64,000 nucleotides of DNA from Acidobacteriota bacterium. Its GTDB lineage: Bacteria; Acidobacteriota; Holophagae; Acanthopleuribacterales; Acanthopleuribacteraceae. The stretch spans positions 1-64,000 of the forward strand of contig JAGQSC010000036.1 of NCBI GenBank assembly GCA_020439745.1. Reading direction: 5' to 3'. The translations under genes were made by a program, and so were the position numbers. Shown here in pieces: positions 26,975-34,567 of this stretch. The notes under the pieces were generated by a model. It saw only the letters and a program-made list of their open reading frames with translations, was not told where the DNA came from and did not search any database. Position 1 is the first letter of the stretch; each line of letters begins with the position of its first letter.

Positions 26975-27703
26975 GTGCGTGATTTTTGTCGCTCCGTCGA
27001 AGTTGGTCGTCTCGTAGGTCTCTGGCGTTATCCAGTGAAGTCCATGGCCGCAGAACCATTAGATCAAGTGGATGTCTCCTGGTTCGGACTTGCTGGCGAC
27101 CGCCGTTGGGCCTTTCTTAGAGATCGGGTAATGGGGAGCGGATTCCCCTGGCTTACCATTCGTGAGGTTGGCCCCATGCAACATTACCGCCCAAAGCTTA
27201 AAGACCCTGGCAAACCTGATGGCTGCCAAATTGTGGTTCAAACTCCTGGTGGACGGGTTTTGGCTGTAGACGATCCTGAATTAGCCGCTGAATTGGGGCC
27301 GGGTGTTTGCGCGATCAAGCAGAACCGTGGTGTGTTTGACACGTTTCCTCTGTCTTTGATCACGACACAGACCATTTCCTCGCTCAGCACGCAGGTGGGT
27401 TTTGATTTGCATGTCCAGCGCTTTCGACCCAATTTCTTGGTTCAGGTTGACGGCAACGAAGCTTATCCCGAGGACGCATGGCTGGGTCGTGTGCTTCGGA
27501 TAGGTTCCATGCGCTTCCGCGTTGACAAGCGAGATGGGCGCTGCGTCGTAATTACCGTGGACCCCGAGACGTCGCAAAGGCAGAATACCATTTTGAGGAC
27601 TGTGGCTCAGGAACGGCAAGGTTGCTTGGGTGTTTATGGAACCCCGGTCGAGCCAGGTATGGTGTCGCTCTATGACCGTGTGTTCCTCGAAGTTTGGCGT
27701 TGA
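26975..27703 (+). CDS. MOSC-domain protein (YcbX-like)
   Basis: A 242-residue protein: an N-terminal MOSC_N barrel (LVGLWRYPVKSMAAEPLDQV in part, GLAGDRRWAF) and a C-terminal MOSC domain with FRPNFLVQVDG, DKRDGRCVVITVDPET and GCLGVYGTPV. The Cys in DGRCVVI is the molybdenum-ligand Cys of the family. Relatives such as YcbX and mARC reduce N-hydroxylated compounds with a molybdenum cofactor. The start is GTG at 26975, eight bases after AAGAGG. It has its own upstream space and is not clearly part of the preceding operon. Confidence 0.85.
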   Translation: MRDFCRSVEVGRLVGLWRYPVKSMAAEPLDQVDVSWFGLAGDRRWAFLRDRVMGSGFPWLTIREVGPMQHYRPKLKDPGKPDGCQIVVQTPGGRVLAVDDPELAAELGPGVCAIKQNRGVFDTFPLSLITTQTISSLSTQVGFDLHVQRFRPNFLVQVDGNEAYPEDAWLGRVLRIGSMRFRVDKRDGRCVVITVDPETSQRQNTILRTVAQERQGCLGVYGTPVEPGMVSLYDRVFLEVWR

Positions 27704-27734
27704 GATTGAGATTCTGAACGGTGAGCCATGAACC

Positions 27735-28082
27735 CTAGGTTTTGGTGACCCAACAAACGACAGTGATGCATACGCCAACCAGGTAAAGCGTGCCGAAAAT
27801 GGACTTGTTGTGGCGGGCCAACCACTCGGGTAGAAAGATGTCGAAATTGGCGCGACTGGCATCCGTGTATTGAGATGCCAGCGATGTAAGTGGGCATTTC
27901 CATCTGTTGATCAGCAATATCACCACTTCTCCAAAAACGACAGATATCCAAATTACGGCCCAAACGAACTTACCCTGAAACGCGCAGATGGGGATAGCGA
28001 CGATGCACCCGACAAAGAAGACCCAGACCAGGGTGTGGAGCCATTTGATGAGAAGCAGTATGTTCAAATCCGATGGTTTCAT
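27735..28082 (-). CDS. Small membrane protein, three to four helices
   Basis: A 115-residue protein with hydrophobic segments at about 8-30, 35-57 and 92-112. Between them is WKCPLTSLASQYTDASRANFDIFLPEWLARHN, whose parts CPLTSLA and FDIFLPEWLA look like a conserved loop shared by a group of uncharacterised bacterial membrane proteins. No function is known to me. ATG 28082 is preferred over TTG 28085. The gene converges with the MOSC gene, 31 bases apart. Confidence 0.6.
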   Translation of the reverse strand: MKPSDLNILLLIKWLHTLVWVFFVGCIVAIPICAFQGKFVWAVIWISVVFGEVVILLINRWKCPLTSLASQYTDASRANFDIFLPEWLARHNKSIFGTLYLVGVCITVVCWVTKT

Positions 28083-28228
28083 CAAGGCTATTGTATGTGA
28101 TCACATGTCCGCTGATCACCTTGACTTTGGTTGTGGTCCCACTTTATGGGTTTTCATTGGATTATGAGTGGCCTTCCGCCCATCGAGAGCCGATAATCAA
28201 TACATAGCCAATCCGAAGGAGGCAACTC

Positions 28229-28879
28229 GTGAGGTTGCTCTTTTGTTGTTTCGCATTAAGTGGCTGGGTCTTGTTTGGTCAATCGGGCATTAGTGGTGCT
28301 GCCCCAGTCACGCTTCAAAATGGAACACCAGAATGCGGCGGTGAATGTGTCACAGTGGACATATTCGTAGATGTGACCGGTCTATCCGGTACAGGTGGAG
28401 ACGCTGGTTTGAATGGATTTGTTCTGGCCTGGGATTTGGACCGTGGTGAGGTGTTTGCCTCAGCATTTCCTGGAATGACACCGATATCCAATTGGCAATT
28501 CGTGCACACAGATCGAAGTATGGTCGGGATCACTGATCGAGTGATTCTAGTAGGCGCGGTAGCTGATATGGCCGCACCGAACCAGAGCTACCATGTAGCC
28601 ACAGTCGTGTTGTGCGGCAGTGTGGGTAACGTGAACTTCACGTTTGTGCCCAGCGAATCGTCCTTGGGTTCCCGCGTTGTAGCTGGTGATGGACCCGGAC
28701 CTATTGCGATCAGTGGGCCCGGCTTGTTTACAACCACCATCACCACTCCATTCTCTCTGAATTTCGGCATCGGCATTTCCTCATGGCGACTAAACGCACC
28801 GGCCTATGATCTGGTACCTCCATCAGGTATCATCGATATGCGCGATTTAGTGAAGCTCACAATGTGCGGATTGCCATAA
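28229..28879 (+). CDS. Secreted hypothetical protein with dockerin-like tail
   Basis: A 216-residue exported protein: signal peptide to about residue 24, then a beta-rich domain whose pattern (VDIFVDVTGLSG, LNGFVLAWDLD, SYHVATVVLCG) recalls cohesin-like or PEP-CTERM-type domains. The last 25 residues hold AYDLVPPSGIIDMRDLVKL, a single half of a dockerin-like calcium motif, which recurs in other secreted proteins here. The GTG start at 28229 has AAGGAGG six bases before it, an excellent site. It stands alone. Function unknown. Confidence 0.65.
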   Translation: MRLLFCCFALSGWVLFGQSGISGAAPVTLQNGTPECGGECVTVDIFVDVTGLSGTGGDAGLNGFVLAWDLDRGEVFASAFPGMTPISNWQFVHTDRSMVGITDRVILVGAVADMAAPNQSYHVATVVLCGSVGNVNFTFVPSESSLGSRVVAGDGPGPIAISGPGLFTTTITTPFSLNFGIGISSWRLNAPAYDLVPPSGIIDMRDLVKLTMCGLP

Positions 28880-28924
28880 CACCCATGTGATGGTTTTGGT
28901 GCCATGACAAGACTGGAGTCGAAC

Positions 28925-29296
28925 ATGGATCTCGGCGCGTTTTCTATCAGCCTCGCCGTCAAAGACATAGCTAACTCTAAGGTTTTCTATGAAAAACTCG
29001 GCTTTAGTGTTGTTCACGGAGATATCGACCAAAAATGGTTGATCATGAAACATGGCGACCACGTAATTGGCTTGTTTCAGGGCATGTTTGAAAACAACAT
29101 CCTCACTTTCAATCCGGGATGGGACCAGAACGGCCAATCAAAGGAACCTCACACCGACGTGCGTGAATGGCAGCGTCACTTGAAAAAGGAAGGCCTGACT
29201 TTGCTGACTGAGGCGGATGAGTCCACAGAAGGACCCGCTAGTTTCATGGTGGCAGACCCAGATGGCAACGTGATTCTTGTGGATCAGCACATTTGA
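28925..29296 (+). CDS. VOC-family (glyoxalase-like) protein
   Basis: A 123-residue single-unit vicinal oxygen chelate protein: FSISLAVKDIANSKVFYEKLGF opens the first babb module, seen as SLAVKDIANSKVFYEKLGF, and MVADPDGNVILVDQH closes the second. Such proteins act as glyoxalases, dioxygenases or binding proteins for antibiotics, using a metal held by His and Glu residues. The substrate cannot be told. ATG 28925 is chosen for GGAG six bases upstream; an in-frame ATG lies at 28904. It converges with the broken GNAT gene, one base apart. Confidence 0.8.
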   Translation: MDLGAFSISLAVKDIANSKVFYEKLGFSVVHGDIDQKWLIMKHGDHVIGLFQGMFENNILTFNPGWDQNGQSKEPHTDVREWQRHLKKEGLTLLTEADESTEGPASFMVADPDGNVILVDQHI

Positions 29297-29297
29297 A

Positions 29298-30098
29298 CTA
29301 CCGTTTGGGCGCGTAATTAAGCCGAAGAATGGATGCCTGAAAGCCCGCCTTTTCGATATTGCGGTAGGAGTGCTGAAGATCGCCCGGCACCGCTTCGCCT
29401 GTCTCTGTAAATAGGTGTCTGCATCCCAGTTCCCGAGCCAAGTTGATTCGGGCGGCCATGATGGCACCCTGACTGCCTTGACGTCTGAATTTCGGAGACG
29501 TGGCGCCCCATTCCAACCATCCATTTTCACCGGAAACAAACAACGCGCCTGCTCCGGCGGGTTCATCCCCGCTGTAGCTCACAAACAAATGCCAACGGTC
29601 GTCTGTGGCCAGACCCGCCAGTAGGGGCACAGAGGCATCAATCATCCCAAACGCTTCGCAGACAATGGCCCCAAAATCTCGCCCTCGTGATGGGCCCACT
29701 TTCTCCAACCGCAACGGCGTCTTCTTAGACCTGGGACTAAGATCAGATGTATGAAACTTCATCCACCCCCTGCGCTACACGAATTTTCTTAGTTCCGTTT
29801 GGGCCGAAGCAGATAGCGATTCCTGGTAGACATGAAGAAAGTACGAATCAATGGACCGCTTTTCGTAGGTAATATGTACCTGCCGCACGGCCTGATCCGT
29901 TACGGGAGAAGTCATGCCCAAACCCAGCGTCCGATTCAACAAGATACTGGGGTCTTTAGTTGAACATGCTGCGATGCCATCTGCTACTTCCACCAGTTCG
30001 AGACCTAGAGCCTGTTTTGTGTCGGAGGGGCAGCAAGCGTGAAGGCTAACAAGAGCCTCGCGTTCAATTTGCTCGGAAACCAGATGCAGATGATCCAC
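29298..30098 (-). pseudogene. GNAT acetyltransferase interrupted by one in-frame TAG
   Basis: Two open frames in the same reading frame are separated by a single stop. The first (30098 to 29775) gives a GNAT N-terminal half (LEVVEVADGIAA-like segment, LNRTLGLGMTSPVT). It ends ELRKFV, then TAG at 29775-29777, then RRGWMKFHTSD continues into the second half (to 29298) with FVSYSGDEPAGAGALF and the acetyl-CoA loop FRRQGSQGAIMAARI. The joined product would have about 265 residues, normal for this GNAT group, in which a W-x-K-F-like junction sits mid-protein. A TGG or CAG codon mutated to TAG is the simplest cause; suppression or readthrough is possible. Confidence 0.75.
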
Positions 30099-30140
30099 GT
30101 TACCCTCCCCGTAGTCTGTGGCTAGGGTAACACGTAGGGT

Positions 30141-30164
30141 TGGGCGGGCGGGTTTGCCCGCCCA
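30141..30164 (-). terminator. GC-rich hairpin after the secreted-protein gene
   Basis: TGGGCGGGC (30141-30149) pairs perfectly with GCCCGCCCA (30156-30164) across a six-base loop. It lies ten bases past the stop of the 30174-30977 gene, on the minus strand, so it is a plausible transcript end. There is no clear T run on either side, so it may need Rho or act as a stability element. Confidence 0.5.
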
Positions 30165-30173
30165 AATACAGTC

Positions 30174-30977
30174 CTACATATCTGCGATCTGGTAGTGTTC
30201 CATCTTGGTCAGAAATTCACGGACCGAACCTTCCTCGTAAAAGGTCTGGATGGATGCGCGTCGCGCGCGCCGATCTTCCTTCTCGATTTTGCCCCAATCC
30301 TCATCAAATGCCGCGTCTGCCTTGTCTAGTCCTGCGGCGTCTGGCGTGATGTACCAGATCGTGACGCCATTGGGTTCTTCGGTCACAATCGCTTCGCCTG
30401 TCACCCCGTACGCGATGATGGTACCCTGCGTCATTAGTGCCTCATAGACGGGCTTGACTCGTGCGGAGTAATAGCTTTCAAAGTCTTGCCATTCGCCGCT
30501 CTTGATTCGGAAATAGGCTGCCTTCCAGTAGCCGTTCTTGGTGAGTGCAGTTGCTTTGGCACGCATGCCTTCCGTTTTCAGCATGTAATCACGATGTTTG
30601 GTGACCATGCTGGCGAATTTTGCATCTGCCGCTTTGGATTCCTTGTCGCCTAGTTTTTTCATGTAGGCGTCATAGGCATCCCATACGCTTTCCAATTTCT
30701 CCATGCTGGTGGCGGAAAACCAGGTTGAGTGGGTATAGCCATCCGCGGTGTGGATGGTGTTGGAATCAATGCCCCACTCGGTGATCACGCCGTCCTTGAA
30801 CAACTGGTCCATCACAGGTTTGTCGTATTTGGCGAAATAATCGACAAAATCGGTCCATTTTGTCCGTGGCACTTGCCACAAAGCAACGCGGGTATAGGTG
30901 TTAACGGGTTTTTCTTCCTGAGCATACACACTGAGTCCGGCCATACCGGTCATCAGCAAACAAGCAACTATTCTCAT
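30174..30977 (-). CDS. Exported protein with an internal duplication
   Basis: A 267-residue protein with a signal peptide (cleavage near VYAQ). The mature part appears to hold two copies of a roughly 100-residue unit: VALWQVPRTKWTDFVDYFAKY matches AAYFRIKSGEWQDFESYYSARV in pattern, and in each a MDQLFKDGVITEWGI or YEALMTQGTIIAYGV segment follows, then a HSTWF or VTIWY strand. This looks like two ferredoxin-like dimeric alpha-beta barrel domains. ATG 30977 is preferred over the adjacent ATG 30980 because GAGGAG is then at normal distance. Function unknown. Confidence 0.7.
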   Translation of the reverse strand: MRIVACLLMTGMAGLSVYAQEEKPVNTYTRVALWQVPRTKWTDFVDYFAKYDKPVMDQLFKDGVITEWGIDSNTIHTADGYTHSTWFSATSMEKLESVWDAYDAYMKKLGDKESKAADAKFASMVTKHRDYMLKTEGMRAKATALTKNGYWKAAYFRIKSGEWQDFESYYSARVKPVYEALMTQGTIIAYGVTGEAIVTEEPNGVTIWYITPDAAGLDKADAAFDEDWGKIEKEDRRARRASIQTFYEEGSVREFLTKMEHYQIADM

Positions 30978-31185
30978 CATGACTCCTCGATGAATGGTGT
31001 TGGTTAATGACGTTTTGACGCACCTTGTGTGTACAAGTCTGCGTCGTGGATAATGAATTGAAAATTGTTGACGTATTTTGGTTATCGGAAAAAAACGGGA
31101 ATCTCTAAATGGAAAGACGTGAGCCAGAAGCAAACATTTCGAACGGATCGATATAGAATGATCGTCAAAAGGATTCGAGGGAACT

Positions 31186-32895
31186 ATGTGGCCACTGATC
31201 ATTGTTTTGTTGAGCCCGCAAGTCGCATCACAAGGCGGTGATCTGCACCAATTACTGGACTCGCATTGGCAACAATCTCTAAAGGAGCAGGTCTTCTTTC
31301 GCATGGATTCAGATGCTTGGCGACCAGATGGTCGACTGGCAGAGTGGACACCGGCGGCACGGGCGCGCCGTAGGGCTTTCAATCAATCCATCCTCGAACA
31401 ATTAGCCAAGATCGATGTATCCACCCTGAGCGCCGAGGACCAAATCAATTATCGGATCTTCAAATACGAGCGCGAGACCGAAGCTGAGAGCAACCGTTTT
31501 TTTGATCATATGTTTCCCATCAACAGCTTGTTTGGCTACCACACCTACTTTGCTGAGGCTCCTGCAAACATGTCGCTTCGAACCGTCACCGATCTGGAGA
31601 AACTGTTAATCAGCTACGCAGATTTCCCGCGCTTCAATCGAGAACATATCGCCGCAATGCGCGAAGGCATTGCCGCAGGGATGACGCAGTACGGTCCCTC
31701 TATGAGGGGTGTTGCTGCCACGATACAGGCTCACATCGTAGATCAGGCGGAGCAAAGCCTGTTCTATCAGCCGTTTGCGCAAATGCCATCTTCGATTGAC
31801 GAGAACAAACGCGTGAACTTGCAGCAGCGAGCGCGCGACCTGATCCAGGTTCAGGTCATTCCTGCGTATCGAGAGCTTCTTTCTTTTATCAATGACGAGT
31901 ACCTGCCGAAGGGTCGCGAGAAAGCGGGCATTTCATCTGTAGCTGGAGGCAATGACTATTATCAGTATCTAATCCGTTACTACACAACCACCGATCTCAC
32001 ACCGGAATCCATTCACCAAACAGGCCTTGGTGAAGTGAAGAGAATACGTGGTGAGATGGAACAGATCATTCAGGTCGTGCATTTCAAAGGCGACTTCAAA
32101 GCGTTTCTCCATCATTTGAGAACCCGACCTGAATCATTTGCGGCGGACGCAGAAGATCTCTTAGAGAAGGCTGCACTAATTACTCGCAGAATGGATGCGG
32201 CGCTGCCAACCCTATTCAGCTATTTGCCACGCAGTCCCTATGCGATCAAACCCTCCAGTGGGCGTGGCGCCTATTACGTAGCATCTACGGGCGATGGCAC
32301 CACACCAGGCACCTACTTCATCAGTACAGATGTTCGATCACAACCGCTCTACAATCTGGAAGCGCTCAGTTTCCATGAAGCGGTGCCCGGACATCACCTA
32401 CAGAGTGCCATCGCTCTGGAACAAGACATGCCAGCCTTTAGAAAGCCGCTATACCATGCCGCCTTTGGCGAAGGCTGGGGCCTTTATTCCGAACGATTGG
32501 GCAAAGAAGCCGGATTCTACAAAGATGCCTATAGCGATTTCGGAAGGCTCACCTATGAGATGTGGCGTGCCTGTCGTCTGGTGGTAGATACGGGTATCCA
32601 TGCTAACGGCTGGACACGTCAGCAAGCCATCGATTTCATTATGGAAAATACAGCCTTGACGGAAGCCGAAGTTACATCTGAGGTGGATCGGTACATCACA
32701 TGGCCAGCTCAGGCACTGGCCTATAAGATCGGTGAGCTGCGCATTCGAGCACTTCGCACTGAAGCAGAGCAGGCCCTGGGTGATCGTTTTGATTTGCGGA
32801 CCTTTCACGACCAGGTCATCGGACACGGTTCATTGCCCATTGCCGTGCTCGAAGACCTGATACGTGAATGGATCAAAATACGTCGCAAGTTGTAG
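31186..32895 (+). CDS. DUF885-family exported zinc peptidase-like protein
   Basis: A 569-residue protein of the DUF885 family, relatives of M2/M32-type metallopeptidases. HEAVPGHHLQ (His397-His404) gives the HExxH-like zinc site, and GEGWGLYSERLGKE about 30 residues on carries the third ligand Glu. GRGAYYV and TWPAQALAYKIGELRI are further family blocks. A short signal peptide (MWPLIIVLLSPQVASQ) suggests export to the periplasm or beyond. The length fits the family (about 560-600). It is divergent from the 30174 gene across about 200 bases and appears monocistronic. Confidence 0.85.
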   Translation: MWPLIIVLLSPQVASQGGDLHQLLDSHWQQSLKEQVFFRMDSDAWRPDGRLAEWTPAARARRRAFNQSILEQLAKIDVSTLSAEDQINYRIFKYERETEAESNRFFDHMFPINSLFGYHTYFAEAPANMSLRTVTDLEKLLISYADFPRFNREHIAAMREGIAAGMTQYGPSMRGVAATIQAHIVDQAEQSLFYQPFAQMPSSIDENKRVNLQQRARDLIQVQVIPAYRELLSFINDEYLPKGREKAGISSVAGGNDYYQYLIRYYTTTDLTPESIHQTGLGEVKRIRGEMEQIIQVVHFKGDFKAFLHHLRTRPESFAADAEDLLEKAALITRRMDAALPTLFSYLPRSPYAIKPSSGRGAYYVASTGDGTTPGTYFISTDVRSQPLYNLEALSFHEAVPGHHLQSAIALEQDMPAFRKPLYHAAFGEGWGLYSERLGKEAGFYKDAYSDFGRLTYEMWRACRLVVDTGIHANGWTRQQAIDFIMENTALTEAEVTSEVDRYITWPAQALAYKIGELRIRALRTEAEQALGDRFDLRTFHDQVIGHGSLPIAVLEDLIREWIKIRRKL

Positions 32896-32911
32896 TGGTC
32901 GCTTGGCTCTA

Positions 32912-33589
32912 CTATTCAGATTCAAACGGCAGGCTCAGGTCGTTCGAAAGGATCGAAAAGACCTTGTGCACGCCGAGCATGGGACCCGTTCCGCTGGTGG
33001 AAACCTGTAGGTAGGCGGTAACCACGTCGTAGTTAAATGATGACGCATGATTCAGTCGACCATGAGGCACCCATACCCGCAACTGCCCTGCTTTCATGCC
33101 AACCTGGAACCCCGGGGAATCCATATACATCGGCATGCCGGGATTGGTGGGTGGCAGCACGGCATTCAGGTCTTTTGAAGCTGTGGCTTGCACTGAAAAG
33201 CCGCCCGGTACGCGGTCGTCCTTTTGCAGCACAACCCAATGCGTGTGGTATATCACACCGTCGTTTCCATGATCTCCATCTTGGTTCTCGTCCCAAAGTG
33301 GCGTGTCGTCGAAATCGGGATGCGATGTGATCGCCAAGGCAAGAAGTCCCTCGGCCTTGTCAAAACCAACCGTCATGGGCGAGAGATTGGTGATGAACAC
33401 ATAAGCAAGCACGGGGGCCTGGTCCAGAGTGCCCCTGGGTGTTGGTGTCGTGCCTCCGGCTACACCCTCGACTTCAAGTGTGAAGACCCAATGGAGCGAG
33501 TCCACTTGATTGATGACGCGTGCGGACTTTAGGGCAAAGTCTGCGTCGTTTGTGGGTATTTGTAACAAAATGATGAACCAAGCGGTCAT
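32912..33589 (-). CDS. Exported hypothetical protein
   Basis: A 225-residue protein with a short hydrophobic start (TAWFIILLQIP). The rest is beta-rich without recognisable motifs; notable parts are VFTLEVEGVAGG, DENQDGDHGNDG (an acidic, possibly calcium-binding loop), YHTHWVVLQKD and QLRVWVPHGRL. The His-containing YHTHWV stretch might bind metal, but this is a guess. It overlaps the TlpA-like gene upstream by four bases, so the two are cotranscribed. Function unknown. Confidence 0.6.
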   Translation of the reverse strand: MTAWFIILLQIPTNDADFALKSARVINQVDSLHWVFTLEVEGVAGGTTPTPRGTLDQAPVLAYVFITNLSPMTVGFDKAEGLLALAITSHPDFDDTPLWDENQDGDHGNDGVIYHTHWVVLQKDDRVPGGFSVQATASKDLNAVLPPTNPGMPMYMDSPGFQVGMKAGQLRVWVPHGRLNHASSFNYDVVTAYLQVSTSGTGPMLGVHKVFSILSNDLSLPFESE

Positions 33590-34095
33590 GACCTATCTCC
33601 CATCACTGGGCACAGCGGTCCACCGCCCATCACGGGTGCTCGGCCATTGGACCGGATGACGTCTTCATATGTACCCAGGTCAAGTCGTCCAAAATGACGC
33701 CAGACTTCCATTCCGTCAGCATCCAACAATACCGAACTCGGTGTTCCTTGAATGGACCATTGGCGCATGGTGCCAGGCACGGGATCGGAGCCGTTGTGAA
33801 CATCTATGGCAATAGGGAAGGTGTAGCGGAACTCCTGAATGAAAACGCTTAACGCGTCGGGTGCCATCTGAGCATGGTGTTCAAAAACAGAATGAATCGC
33901 GATCACTTGTAAATCCAACTTGTCCCGTTCATTCCATAGGTGCTGTAGTGTGGGAAGACTGTGCAGGACACATGAAGGGCAAAACATTTGAAAGAAATGA
34001 ACCAAGGTGGGTTTCCCTTGGAGCGAGCTTATTTCGAGCGGTTGACTGTTGATCCAGTAAGACAAATTCCACTGGGGAATGTGGTTGTGATTCAT
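33586..34095 (-). CDS. TlpA/ResA-like thioredoxin-fold protein
   Basis: A 169-residue redoxin: GKPTLVHFFQMFCPSCVLHSLP holds the CPSC redox pair (seen in HFFQMFCPSCVLHSLP), followed by LQVIAIHSVFEHH, a FPIAIDVHNGSDPVPGTMR insertion and the cis-proline strand QGTPSSVLLD. Members are thiol reductants or peroxiredoxin-like proteins. It has no signal peptide, so it is probably cytoplasmic. AAGGAG precedes the start. It is divergent from an HxlR regulator, whose family often responds to redox or reactive electrophiles, and it may be controlled by it. Confidence 0.8.
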   Translation of the reverse strand: MNHNHIPQWNLSYWINSQPLEISSLQGKPTLVHFFQMFCPSCVLHSLPTLQHLWNERDKLDLQVIAIHSVFEHHAQMAPDALSVFIQEFRYTFPIAIDVHNGSDPVPGTMRQWSIQGTPSSVLLDADGMEVWRHFGRLDLGTYEDVIRSNGRAPVMGGGPLCPVMGDRS

Positions 34096-34198
34096 GGCAA
34101 ACTCCTTTTGTGATACCCACCGCGCGGTTGGGTTCGTCTATGATGGCCATACACAGTCGCTGTGGAAACCCGGCACTTTTAGGTGTCTACCCCACAAA

Positions 34199-34537
34199 AT
34201 GGTTGGCATTGACATGAATGCAGGCGAAAAAAAAAGGGACTTGAAACACGTGGTCAGCGATATCGTCGGGTGCAAATGGAGTTTGGCGGTTTTGGCGGCT
34301 ATCCGTGATGGTGTCACCAGACCCGGCGCACTTGAAAGACATATTGACGGCATTTCAGCCAAGGTGCTCTCTCAGCGATTGAAAAAACTGACGCGTTATT
34401 CGATACTCACGCGAACTGAATACGCTGAGATACCGCCACGCGTTGAATACGAGATCACAGAGCAAGGAGCATCGTTGATAGAGATCATCGACGCCATAGA
34501 GGAACTCAACGGTCACTGGGTTTCCGAGCAGACATAG
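34199..34537 (+). CDS. HxlR-family transcriptional regulator
   Basis: A 112-residue winged-helix protein: GCKWSLAVLAAIRDGVTRPGALERH is the typical HxlR helix region, followed by GISAKVLSQRLKKLTRYSILTR (recognition helix) and YEITEQGASL. The Cys in VGCKW is at the place where redox-sensing HxlR proteins carry their reactive Cys. The start is uncertain: ATG 34199 and 34214 are both possible, and the frame opens at 34094. It is divergent from the TlpA-like gene and probably regulates it. Confidence 0.82.
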   Translation: MVGIDMNAGEKKRDLKHVVSDIVGCKWSLAVLAAIRDGVTRPGALERHIDGISAKVLSQRLKKLTRYSILTRTEYAEIPPRVEYEITEQGASLIEIIDAIEELNGHWVSEQT

Positions 34538-34567
34538 ACCCTTCAATCAGCGCGCGTAGCCGACCTA

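Noticed and set aside
26580-27059. 159-codon minus-strand frame
   Set aside because: Opposite the small Cys/His gene and the start of the MOSC gene; no family signal or ribosome site.
30978-31382. Upstream extension of the 30174 gene to 402 codons
   Set aside because: The extra part is antisense to the start of the DUF885 gene, lacks a ribosome site, and would bury a good signal peptide inside the protein.
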